A DNA stretch of 64,000 bases from Clostridia bacterium (GTDB lineage Bacteria > Bacillota > Clostridia > Christensenellales > Aristaeellaceae), in NCBI GenBank assembly GCA_017519405.1, contig JAFWSH010000029.1, positions 1 through 64,000 on the forward strand. Reading direction: 5' to 3'. The notes beneath the pieces are model-generated. The model made no database searches. It had not been told where the DNA came from and saw only the letters and a list, made by a program, of their open reading frames with translations. A program made the position numbers and the translations under genes. Positions 48,895 through 56,171 of the stretch are shown in pieces (the stretch's first letter is position 1; each line of letters starts with the position of its first letter).

Positions 48895-48934
48895 GGCGGT
48901 GTCCTGTTACATAATAAGAGAGGAGCTGATCCTC

Positions 48935-50158
48935 ATGCCCTACAAGGCCATGGTGGCCGCCGTGATGACCGCGGTGTGGCTCTGGGAGCTGCTGCTGGGC
49001 GCCATCCGCCTGCGCTCCGCCGGAAACCCCGTGCCGGAGAACGTCCGGGACGTCTACGACCCGGAGACATATGCCCGCTGGAAGGCCTACCACCTGGAGA
49101 AGAGCCGCCTGGCCATGGCCCGGGGCACCGCCGTGTTCGCCGTGGAGCTGGCGCTGATCCTCACCGACGCCTACGCCGCCTTTGCCGGCCTCTTCCCCGC
49201 CAACCCCGTCACCCGGATCTTTGCCGTGCTGCTGCTGAACGCGGCGGCGGCGGGGCTGGCGGAGCTGCCCTTCGTGTACCACAACACCATGGGCATCGAG
49301 GAGAAGTACGGCTTCAACCGCACCAGCGTGAAAACCTTCTGGCTGGACCAGGTGAAGGAGCTGGTGATCGGCGTGGGGCTCATGACGGGGGTGGGCTGCC
49401 TGCTGATGCTGCTGCACCAGTGGCTGGGGGAGGGACTGATCCCGGCCTTCGCCGGGGCCATGACCCTCTTCATGCTGCTCTTCTCCTTCCTCTACCCCTT
49501 CTTCAGCCGGATCTTCAATAAATTCACGCCCCTGCCGGAGGGGGCGCTGAAGGAGCAGCTCACCGCCCTCTTGGAGAAGCGGGGCTACCGGGTCCGGGCC
49601 ATCCGGGTCATGGACGCCTCCCGCCGCTCCACCAAGGCCAACGCCTATTTCAGCGGCTTCGGCCGGATGAAGACCATCGTGCTCTACGACACCCTGCTGG
49701 AGACCATGGACACGGAGGAGATCTGCGCCGTCTTCGCCCACGAGATGGGCCACGGCCTGCACCGGGACACCCTCAAGCGCCAGATCCTCACCTTCGTCCA
49801 GATGCTGGCCATGGGCGTCCTGGCCTGGCTGATCCTGCGCCCGCCGGTGTTCGCGGCCTTCGGCTTCGGGGAGATCAACTATGGCTTCGCCCTGCTGCTG
49901 ATCATGAACGTGGCCTTCGGGCTGCTGTCGCCCCTCTTCGGGCTGGTGGTGAACGGAGTGTCCCGGCGGGCGGAGTACCGGGCGGACGCCCAGGCGGTGC
50001 AGGAGGGCTACGGCGCCGCCCTGGTCTCCGGCCTGAAGAAGCTGGCCCGGAAGGATTTCGCCGACCTGGCCCCCTCCCCCCTGCTGGTGAAGCTGGAGTA
50101 CTCCCACCCCACCCTGAGCCAGCGGATCCGCGCCATCGAAAAAGCGGCGCAGGCCTGA
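48935..50158 (+). CDS. M48-family membrane metalloprotease (Ste24-like)
   Basis: 407 residues. Four or more spans in the N-terminal half are followed by the zinc motif HEMGH in EEICAVFAHEMGHGLHRDTL, further spans, and the third zinc ligand in RRAEYRADAQAVQEGYGA. The N-terminal block PENVRDVYDPETYARWKAYH and the loop EEKYGFNRTSVKTFWLDQVK match CAAX prenyl protease 1-like proteins rather than HtpX. In bacteria it probably clears damaged membrane proteins. The ATG at 48935 has AGAGAGGAG upstream and begins downstream of the promoter. Confidence 0.92.
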   Translation: MPYKAMVAAVMTAVWLWELLLGAIRLRSAGNPVPENVRDVYDPETYARWKAYHLEKSRLAMARGTAVFAVELALILTDAYAAFAGLFPANPVTRIFAVLLLNAAAAGLAELPFVYHNTMGIEEKYGFNRTSVKTFWLDQVKELVIGVGLMTGVGCLLMLLHQWLGEGLIPAFAGAMTLFMLLFSFLYPFFSRIFNKFTPLPEGALKEQLTALLEKRGYRVRAIRVMDASRRSTKANAYFSGFGRMKTIVLYDTLLETMDTEEICAVFAHEMGHGLHRDTLKRQILTFVQMLAMGVLAWLILRPPVFAAFGFGEINYGFALLLIMNVAFGLLSPLFGLVVNGVSRRAEYRADAQAVQEGYGAALVSGLKKLARKDFADLAPSPLLVKLEYSHPTLSQRIRAIEKAAQA

Positions 50159-50177
50159 GGCCCGCCCGCCTGTTCCC

Positions 50178-50208
50178 CCGCTCCGGCCCTTCGCCGGGGC
50201 GGTTTTTT
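50178..50208 (+). terminator. Terminator of the M48 protease gene
   Basis: CCGCTCCGGC-CCTTC-GCCGGGGCGG then TTTTTT. Confidence 0.92.
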
Positions 50209-50215
50209 GCTGTCC

Positions 50216-50950
50216 TCACCAGCTCTTGCCGCAGTGGGAGAGGCCGTAGGCCACCTGGGCGGCGGTGAAGCCCTCGTACTCCAGCTGGCGCTGCAGCCGG
50301 GCCCGGGTCATGCCGGCGTTGGAACGGAGGTAGGACTTCGCCTTCTTGGCGGCCTCCTGGTTCCAGTCCGCGCCGCACAGGCGCAGGGCATAGTTGATCT
50401 GGCTGTCGGTGAATTCCTCGTAGGCCAGCTGCTTCCGGAGGCTCTTGTCGGAGAAGCCGGAGTTCATGCGCAGATAGCTCTTCGCCTTCTTCAGGGCCTC
50501 GCTGTTCCAGTCGGCCCCGGCGGCGTCGGCGGCCCGGGCGGCCTCCGAATGGGAGAAACCCTCGTACTCCAGCTGCTTGATGAGCCGCTCCCGGGAGAAG
50601 CCGGAGTTCATCCGCAGGTAGGACTGGGCCCGGCCCAGGGCGGTGTTCCGGCTGCCGTAGCTGCTGTAGTTCGAGCCGGAGGAGGAAGAGGAAGAAGTGG
50701 AAGAAGTGGAAGAACGGGCGCCGTCGGAGCGGGTATCCAGCTGGGAAGGGGCCGCCGACGGGGCCGCCTGGGGCTTCCGGCCCAAAGCGAAACCCAGCAC
50801 CAGCGCCGCCACCAGCACCAGCCCCAGGGCGATGAACAGGGCCTGGCGGGCATTGCTCCGGGCGGGCTTCACCGGCGCGCCGCAGCGGGGACAGCAGGCT
50901 TCCGCCTCGTCCACCAGCTCTCCGCAGTGTTTGCATTCGATCAGGGCCAC
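50216..50950 (-). CDS. Membrane protein with zinc ribbon and three Ltp-type repeats
   Basis: 244 residues. An N-terminal zinc ribbon (CKHCGELVDEAEACCPRCG) is followed by one span (ALFIALGLVLVAALVLGFAL), a Ser-rich linker and three copies of the Ltp helical repeat (AKSYLRMNSGFSDKSLRKQL, YEEFTDSQINYALRLCGADW). Ltp domains occur in surface lipoproteins and in the phage TP-J34 superinfection-exclusion lipoprotein. Here the ribbon would be cytoplasmic and the repeats outside. I chose the GTG at 50950 because AAGGAGG lies eight bases upstream; no ATG lies near. Role unknown. Confidence 0.85.
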   Translation of the reverse strand: MALIECKHCGELVDEAEACCPRCGAPVKPARSNARQALFIALGLVLVAALVLGFALGRKPQAAPSAAPSQLDTRSDGARSSTSSTSSSSSSGSNYSSYGSRNTALGRAQSYLRMNSGFSRERLIKQLEYEGFSHSEAARAADAAGADWNSEALKKAKSYLRMNSGFSDKSLRKQLAYEEFTDSQINYALRLCGADWNQEAAKKAKSYLRSNAGMTRARLQRQLEYEGFTAAQVAYGLSHCGKSW

Positions 50951-51020
50951 GAAAAACGCCTCCTTGACAGCGTGATGGGGGATGATGGGGGCCCCGGAGG
51001 GCCGCCCGGGTCCGGGTCGC

Positions 51021-52637
51021 TCAGCCCCAGAGCAGGGCCAGGGCGGGCACCACCTGTTTTTTCCGGGAGACAACCCCCTTGAGGAAGACGCCCCCGGGGC
51101 TGGCCTCCTGGAGGCTGAAGGCCTGGCGGATGACCTCCCCGTCCCCCAGGAAGAGCAGCTCCGTGCCCTCCCGCAGCACGTCGGTGAGCATCAGCAGGGC
51201 CATGTCGTAGCCGCCCTTCTCCTTCACCTGGGCCATGGCCTCCAGGAACTCCTCCCGGCGGGCCAGCATGGCGGCGGAGTCGGTGGTGGTGATCTGGCTG
51301 ATGGCCAGGGTGTGGCCGGCGATGTGGAAGTCCTTGAAGTCGGTGCGCAGCAGGTCCGCCGCGGGCTTGTCGGCGGTGGAGACGGAGAAGATCTCCTTCC
51401 CCAGCGCGTCCAGGTCCAGCCCGGCGATCCGGGCCAGGCGCTCCGCCATCCGCCGGTCCCGGGGGGTGGTGGTGGGGGACTTGAACATCACCGTGTCGCT
51501 GACGATGGCGGCGGCCATGAGCCCCGCCAGCCGCTCCCCGGGCAGGAGCCCCGCCTCCTGGTACATGGTGGCGATGATGGTGTTGGAGGAGCCCACCGGC
51601 TCGTTGCGCACAAAGACCGGATACCCCGTCTCCACGTCCCCCAGCCGGTGGTGGTCGATGATCCCGGCGATCTCCGCCTGCTCCAGCCCCGGCACGGACT
51701 GGGCCTTCTCATTGTGGTCCACCAGCACCACCCGCTTGCGGTTGGGGCGGATCAGGTGGTAGCGGGTGAGGGTGCCCACCACCCGGTCCGCCTCGTCCAG
51801 CACGGGGAAGGAGCGGTAGCGGTGCTGCATCACCGTCTCCCGGACGTCGTCCAGGAAGTCGTCCAGGTGGAAGCACACCACGCTGTCCACGTGGGCCACC
51901 AGGCGCACGGGGATGGCCTGGAAGAGCATCCGCCCCGCCCGCCAGGCGTCGAAGGGGGTGGCGATGACGCAGGTGGGGGAGTCCAGGCCGCTGTAGCGCT
52001 CCGCCAGGCTGCTCTGGCACAGGATGATGCACTTCACCCCCAGGGCCAGGGCCTGGGCCACCACCTCCTCCCGGTCGCCGCACAGGACGATGCTGTCCTC
52101 CTTCACGCCCCGCAGGCTCTCCCCGGGGGCGGGCATGGCGATGGTGACCTCCCCCGCCATGGTCTCGAAGGCGTCGTCGTTGGCGTTGAGGATGTGGCCC
52201 TCCAGGGCGGAGAGCACGTTGAAGATGGGGGTCTCCCGGAGGGTGGGGTCCAGGATGCCCCGCATGTCGTGCTCCGCGATGCGCCCCGTGGTGACCATGC
52301 CGAAGAGGGTGCCGTCCTCCCGCACCACCGGCAGGATGGACCAGGCGGGGTTCTCCTGCATCATCTCCCAGGCCCGGCTCACGGGCACCCCGGGGTCCAG
52401 CTTGGGGGGCCGGTCGATGTCCAGGTCCCGCACCTGGGTGCGGACGGTGGTGAGACGCTGGGGGGCCTCCGCCCCGAAGCGCCGCAGCAGGAAGGCGGTC
52501 TCGTCGTTCAGGTGGCCCAGGCGCACCGGCACATAGCTGTCGTCCCCCAGGGCCTTGCGCAGCCCGGCGTAGGCCATGGCCGCGACGATGGAGTCGGTGT
52601 CCGGGTTCCGGTGTCCGCACACATAGGTGATGGGCAT
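51021..52637 (-). CDS. ppaC: Family II inorganic pyrophosphatase with CBS-DRTGG insert
   Basis: 538 residues. The DHH domain has GHRNPDTDSIVAAMAYAGLR at the N-terminus, DHN at VVLVDHNEKAQ and the metal motif GIIDHHRLGDVETG. Between them lie two CBS motifs with a DRTGG domain (about 70-310; SILPVVREDGTLFGMVTTGR, RSFPVLDEADRVVGTLTRYH). The DHHA2 domain ends with SRKKQVVPAL. In characterised relatives adenine nucleotides bound to the insert adjust activity. It hydrolyses pyrophosphate using Mn or Co. A thioesterase gene lies 25 bases upstream on the same strand. Confidence 0.94.
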   Translation of the reverse strand: MPITYVCGHRNPDTDSIVAAMAYAGLRKALGDDSYVPVRLGHLNDETAFLLRRFGAEAPQRLTTVRTQVRDLDIDRPPKLDPGVPVSRAWEMMQENPAWSILPVVREDGTLFGMVTTGRIAEHDMRGILDPTLRETPIFNVLSALEGHILNANDDAFETMAGEVTIAMPAPGESLRGVKEDSIVLCGDREEVVAQALALGVKCIILCQSSLAERYSGLDSPTCVIATPFDAWRAGRMLFQAIPVRLVAHVDSVVCFHLDDFLDDVRETVMQHRYRSFPVLDEADRVVGTLTRYHLIRPNRKRVVLVDHNEKAQSVPGLEQAEIAGIIDHHRLGDVETGYPVFVRNEPVGSSNTIIATMYQEAGLLPGERLAGLMAAAIVSDTVMFKSPTTTPRDRRMAERLARIAGLDLDALGKEIFSVSTADKPAADLLRTDFKDFHIAGHTLAISQITTTDSAAMLARREEFLEAMAQVKEKGGYDMALLMLTDVLREGTELLFLGDGEVIRQAFSLQEASPGGVFLKGVVSRKKQVVPALALLWG

Positions 52638-52662
52638 CTCTCACATTCCTTTCTGTCCCGGG

Positions 52663-53412
52663 TCACCGCGCCACGCCGCCCTGCCGGGGGCGCAGGGTGC
52701 CGCCCACGTCGAAGCAGCGCACGTCCCCCCGGAAGCCGCTGAAGGAGAAGGCGCCGTCCAGCTGCCTCAGCTCCGTGTGAATCTCGTCCCCGAGGCGCAC
52801 CTCGTGGGCGAAGGAGATCACCAGGTGGGAGAGCTCCTGCCGGCCCAGGGTCTCGGCCCCCAGGGCGTTGCAGGCCCAGTCGGCATAGCGGGCGTTGTTC
52901 ACATGGCAGTTGGGGTCCAGGTCGGTGTAGGCGGGGCGGATCAGCCCCTCCTGCAGGGTGCCGGAGACCTCCGTCACCGGGGCGGGCAGGCCCAGGGGCG
53001 CCGGCAGGTCCCGGTTGTCCGGCATCAGGGCTGCCACGGACTCGGAGCGCGCCATCTGGCGGCTGTCCAGGTTCAGCAGCACCCAGAGGGTGGCCGCCCG
53101 GCCGATCTCCTGCCCGGCCTCGTCCCGGCAGACAAAATAGCGGGGGAAGAACCACCGCCGCATGGGCATGGGCCAGGTCTCCACCGTCACCCGCTGCTGC
53201 AGCAGGGGGTAGCGGTCCATCTCCAGCTCCAGCCGGGTGACCACCCAGGCCAGGCCCTGGTTCAGCAGGGCGTGGCGCCCCACCCCCAGCAGCTCCGCGT
53301 GGGTGGTGGCCGTCTCCTGCATGGCCTCCAGCAGGGCCCCCGGCCGCCAGGCGCCGGTGAGGTCGCAGTCCCGGGTTTTCAGGGTAAGCTCCTCCGCATA
53401 GGATTTCATCAT
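52663..53412 (-). CDS. Acyl-ACP thioesterase
   Basis: 249 residues with two hotdog halves. The first includes RDCDLTGAWRPGALLEAMQE and LNQGLAWVVTRLELEMDRYP; the second has PAYTDLDPNCHVNNARYADW with the Asn-His pair expected at the active site. It releases fatty acids from acyl carrier protein and is typical of Clostridia and plants. The start is ATG at 53412, or 53409, behind CGGAGGCGG. It has a clear promoter and is followed after 25 bases by the pyrophosphatase gene, so the two form an operon. Confidence 0.93.
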   Translation of the reverse strand: MMKSYAEELTLKTRDCDLTGAWRPGALLEAMQETATTHAELLGVGRHALLNQGLAWVVTRLELEMDRYPLLQQRVTVETWPMPMRRWFFPRYFVCRDEAGQEIGRAATLWVLLNLDSRQMARSESVAALMPDNRDLPAPLGLPAPVTEVSGTLQEGLIRPAYTDLDPNCHVNNARYADWACNALGAETLGRQELSHLVISFAHEVRLGDEIHTELRQLDGAFSFSGFRGDVRCFDVGGTLRPRQGGVAR

Positions 53413-53471
53413 GGTGTTCCGCCTCCGTTTGCCTGGGGACAGCCCGATGCCGGGCCTGTCCCGCTTCCTCT

Positions 53472-53500
53472 ATTGTAAGCCTTTTCCCCCGCCGATGCAA
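53472..53500 (-). promoter_or_regulatory. Promoter of the thioesterase-pyrophosphatase operon
   Basis: Minus-strand TTGCAT (53500-53495), a 17-bp spacer and TACAAT (53477-53472). Confidence 0.85.
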
Positions 53501-53510
53501 GCGCGGCGCC

Positions 53511-53558
53511 GGAAAAGAAAACCCCCGGGGCCGGCGGAGGACCGTCGGCTGCCCGGGG
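53511..53558 (-). terminator. Terminator of the foldase gene
   Basis: Minus-strand CCCCGGGC ... CCGACGG, loop TCCT, CCGCCGG ... CCCCGGGG, then TTTTCTTTT. Confidence 0.8.
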
Positions 53559-53579
53559 AATGCCCCAGCGGGTGGGGGA

Positions 53580-55073
53580 TCAGTCGTTGAGCCAGTCCAG
53601 GTGCTTCTCCACCGTGGCGGCGTTCACCCACTCGGTGACCTGCTGGTTGTAGTACTCGTCCTGCTTGGTGCTCAGCAGGTCCCCGTGGAGGTCGTCCCGG
53701 ATCTCCTGGGTCAGCTCCACCGGGCCCTCGGCCACGTCGGACTCGTAGCGGATGATGTAGTAGCCGTAGAGGCCGGCGGCGGGATCGCTCACGTCCCCCA
53801 CCTTCTCCAGGCCCATGGCCGCGGCGGTGAAGGCCGCGTCGAAACCGGACATGTTCTCGCACACGGCGTAGCCCGTCTCCGCGTGGGAGGCCCCCGCCAT
53901 CATGCCGGGATCCTCGTTGTACTGGGCCACCAGCTCGTTCCAGTCATAGCCGCCCCGGGCCGCCTCCACCACGGTGTCGGCCTTCTCCTTGATGTGGCTC
54001 AGGGCCGCCTGGGTGGCCTCCGTCAGGGCCGCCTCATAGCCGGCCTTCCGGGCCTTGGCCTCCGCCAGGCTCCGGGCGTTCTGGGCGGTGGTCTCGTCGG
54101 TGTCCGCCGGGAAGGCAGACTGCACGTCCGCCACCACCAGGTCCGTCACGGTGGCGTAGCCGGAGGGGGTCTCGGGCTGCTTCAGGGCGGCGCTGTCCCC
54201 CAGGTCCACGGTCACCTGGTTCACCAGGGCGTCCACGTCCGTCACGCCGGCGTTGGTGAGCTGGGTGGTGAGGCTGGAGATGGTGGCGTCCTCCGCGGAG
54301 ATCCGGCTCTGGAGGCTGTCCAGGATGGCCTGGTCCTCGGCGGTGTATTTGATGAGGATCTGCCGCACCATGCGGTAGCCGGCGGGGCGGTAGTACAGGG
54401 TGTCCTCGCTGTCGCCGTTCACCGCCGTGCCGTAGGCGCTCAGGTCGCCCTCATACTTGGCCTTGTCGGCGTCGGCCAGCCGGGTGAACTCCGCCTGCAC
54501 CTCGTCGTCGCTCACGGTGACGTCCTTGCAGACGATGTCCCGGAAGGCGTGGTCAATCTTGTCGTTCAGGGCGGTGGTGTACACGCTCTCCTCGGTGAGG
54601 CCCAGGTTGTCCTGCACAGACTGGCGGATGGCCGCGTCCAGTTCATCGCCGGTGAGCTCGGTGTCGGCAAACATCACCCGCTGGATCAGGTCATAGTTCT
54701 GCTGCCACTCGGCGGCGGCCTCGGCCTTCTCCTCCTCGGTGAGCTGGATGGCGCTCACGTCCCCCAGGAGCTCCGCCTGCTTCTGGCGGACCACCTCCTG
54801 CTGGATCATGCCGTTCACCACTTCCTCCCGGGCGGAGGCGACCAGCGTCTTGTCGGTGATGTCCATTGCCTGGCCGTAGTACTGATAATACCGCTGCAGA
54901 TAGGCCAGATAATCCGTCACCTGCGCGTTGATCTCTCCCTTGGTGATGGCGACCCCGTTGACCTTGACCACCTCGGTGGCGGCGTCCACCGCCATGTCCT
55001 TGACGATCAGGGAGCAGCTGCTCAGCAGAAGGCAGGCCGCCAGCAGAAGGGCCAGAAAAGCCGTTTTACGCAT
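53580..55073 (-). CDS. Foldase lipoprotein with PpiC/SurA-type domain
   Basis: 497 residues. A lipoprotein signal ends in LSSC with Cys20. The N-terminal SurA-like helical part (VVKVNGVAITKGEINAQVTD; VVNGMIQQEVVRQKQAELLG) is followed by a parvulin-like section from about 225 (RMVRQILIKYTAEDQAILDS), and its end (AETGYAVCENMSGFDAAFTA, VGDVSDPAAGLYGYYIIRYE). A large insert, with a probable coiled region (SLTTQLTNAGVTDVDALVNQ), splits the parvulin domain. Like PrsA it should help exported proteins fold outside the membrane. The ribosome site is AGGAGAG. Confidence 0.9.
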   Translation of the reverse strand: MRKTAFLALLLAACLLLSSCSLIVKDMAVDAATEVVKVNGVAITKGEINAQVTDYLAYLQRYYQYYGQAMDITDKTLVASAREEVVNGMIQQEVVRQKQAELLGDVSAIQLTEEEKAEAAAEWQQNYDLIQRVMFADTELTGDELDAAIRQSVQDNLGLTEESVYTTALNDKIDHAFRDIVCKDVTVSDDEVQAEFTRLADADKAKYEGDLSAYGTAVNGDSEDTLYYRPAGYRMVRQILIKYTAEDQAILDSLQSRISAEDATISSLTTQLTNAGVTDVDALVNQVTVDLGDSAALKQPETPSGYATVTDLVVADVQSAFPADTDETTAQNARSLAEAKARKAGYEAALTEATQAALSHIKEKADTVVEAARGGYDWNELVAQYNEDPGMMAGASHAETGYAVCENMSGFDAAFTAAAMGLEKVGDVSDPAAGLYGYYIIRYESDVAEGPVELTQEIRDDLHGDLLSTKQDEYYNQQVTEWVNAATVEKHLDWLND

Positions 55074-55120
55074 GGTATATCTCTCCTGTTCTGTATCTTT
55101 CCCTTTGCGGATACCGTAGC

Positions 55121-55149
55121 GTTATACCCCAACTCGCCCCCATGTGCAA
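55121..55149 (-). promoter_or_regulatory. Promoter of the foldase gene
   Basis: Minus-strand TTGCAC (55149-55144), a 17-bp spacer and TATAAC (55126-55121). Confidence 0.7.
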
Positions 55150-55186
55150 GGGAAAACGGAAAAAAGGGGGGGCGGCCTCAACCGGA

Positions 55187-55272
55187 CGCGGGGGGCGACC
55201 TCATCCGTCCGTGCAGGCACGGACACCTTCCCCTGGGAGGGGAAGGGGGACCGTTTGCGGTGGATGAGGTTC
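55187..55272 (+). repeat. Hairpin-rich intergenic repeat, family A
   Basis: ACCTCATCCGTCCGTGCAGG opens the unit at 55198. The first stem is GTCCGTGC / GCACGGAC, the second CCTTCCCCT / AGGGGAAGG. A short GGATGAGGT tail at 55262-55270 looks like the end of a second, inverted unit. Confidence 0.75.
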
Positions 55273-55287
55273 CCCGCCCACCCTATC

Positions 55288-55312
55288 AAAAAGCCCCCCA
55301 GCCGCGGGGGGC
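55288..55312 (-). terminator. Terminator of the esterase-like gene
   Basis: Minus-strand GCCCCCC-GCGGCT-GGGGGGC then TTTTTG. Confidence 0.9.
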
Positions 55313-55325
55313 AGTCTGTGCGCCA

Positions 55326-56093
55326 TCAGGGATTCCCGGGGTCGTCAGCGTTTTTCTGCTGCGCCAGCCAGTCCCGGATGAGGGCCTCCATCTGCGCCGG
55401 GAAGCGGTCGAAGTGGTGGGTCTCCCCGGGGATCATGGCCAGATGGCCGCAGCGGTAGCGGGTGGCGGAGGCCCGGGCCTCCGCCGGGGGCACCAGGTCG
55501 TCCTGATCCCCCTGGAGAATCAGCACCGGCCCCGGGAAGCGGTCCATGGCCTCCTCCGCGTGGACGGTCTGGGCCACCCGGATATAGTCCCCCGACAGGG
55601 TCAGGCCCTTTATGACGTCGACCTTGTCGGGGATCCGCAGGGGATCAAAGCGGAAACCCAGCAGGCTGCCCTCCCGGGCGCTCCGGGGGATCATGAAGGC
55701 CGGGGCCCGCAGGATCAGGCCGCGGACCAGGTCCGGGGCCATGCCCCCCACCAGCGCCGCTGTCAGCCCGCCCTGGGAGTGGCCGGAGAGCCAGATCTCC
55801 GTGACAAAATCCATCTTTTCGGCCGCGTGCAGCACGGAAAGGGTGTTGGAGATCCACTTGTGGAGGGTGTGATCCCGGAAGGCGCCGCCGCTCCCGCCGT
55901 GGCCGTACAGGTCGAAGCGCAGGGTGGCAAAGCCCGCCTCCCTCATGGCCCGGCAGGCGGCCAGGGTGTGGGGCCTGTCCTTGCTGCTGGTGAAGCCGTG
56001 GAGGACGATCACCAGGGGGCTCGGGGCTGTCCCGGGGCGCTCCAGCACGGCGCTGAGCCGGATGCCGTCATCCATGAGGGTCAGCTGCTCCAT
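55326..56093 (-). CDS. Alpha/beta hydrolase, cinnamoyl/feruloyl esterase-like
   Basis: 255 residues. Oxyanion motif LHGFTSSKDRPHT, RFDLYGHGGSGG, nucleophile Ser in WLSGHSQGGLTAALVGG, acid Asp in GDQDDLVPPAEA and His in IPGETHHFDRF. The plan matches small cytoplasmic cinnamoyl esterases of gut bacteria such as Est1E of Butyrivibrio, including the insert between strands 6 and 7 that forms the lid. They free ferulic or related acids from plant-wall oligosaccharides. No signal peptide. Ribosome site AGGAGG. It lies downstream of the GH3 gene on the same strand but after a strong terminator. Confidence 0.85.
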   Translation of the reverse strand: MEQLTLMDDGIRLSAVLERPGTAPSPLVIVLHGFTSSKDRPHTLAACRAMREAGFATLRFDLYGHGGSGGAFRDHTLHKWISNTLSVLHAAEKMDFVTEIWLSGHSQGGLTAALVGGMAPDLVRGLILRAPAFMIPRSAREGSLLGFRFDPLRIPDKVDVIKGLTLSGDYIRVAQTVHAEEAMDRFPGPVLILQGDQDDLVPPAEARASATRYRCGHLAMIPGETHHFDRFPAQMEALIRDWLAQQKNADDPGNP

Positions 56094-56115
56094 GGGTTTC
56101 CTCCTTCTGTCCGGG

Positions 56116-56147
56116 AAAAACGGGAGCCCGCCGGGCGGCGGGCTCCC
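56116..56147 (-). terminator. Terminator of the GH3 gene
   Basis: Minus-strand GGGAGCCCGCC-GCCC-GGCGGGCTCCC then GTTTTT, with an 11-bp perfect stem. Confidence 0.93.
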
Positions 56148-56171
56148 TTGGATTCACGCGGGGTCGGGGTC

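Noticed and set aside
48893-48934. Upstream ATG as start of the M48 protease
   Set aside because: It overlaps the -10 box TATCAT and has no ribosome site; the ATG at 48935 has both leader and ribosome site.
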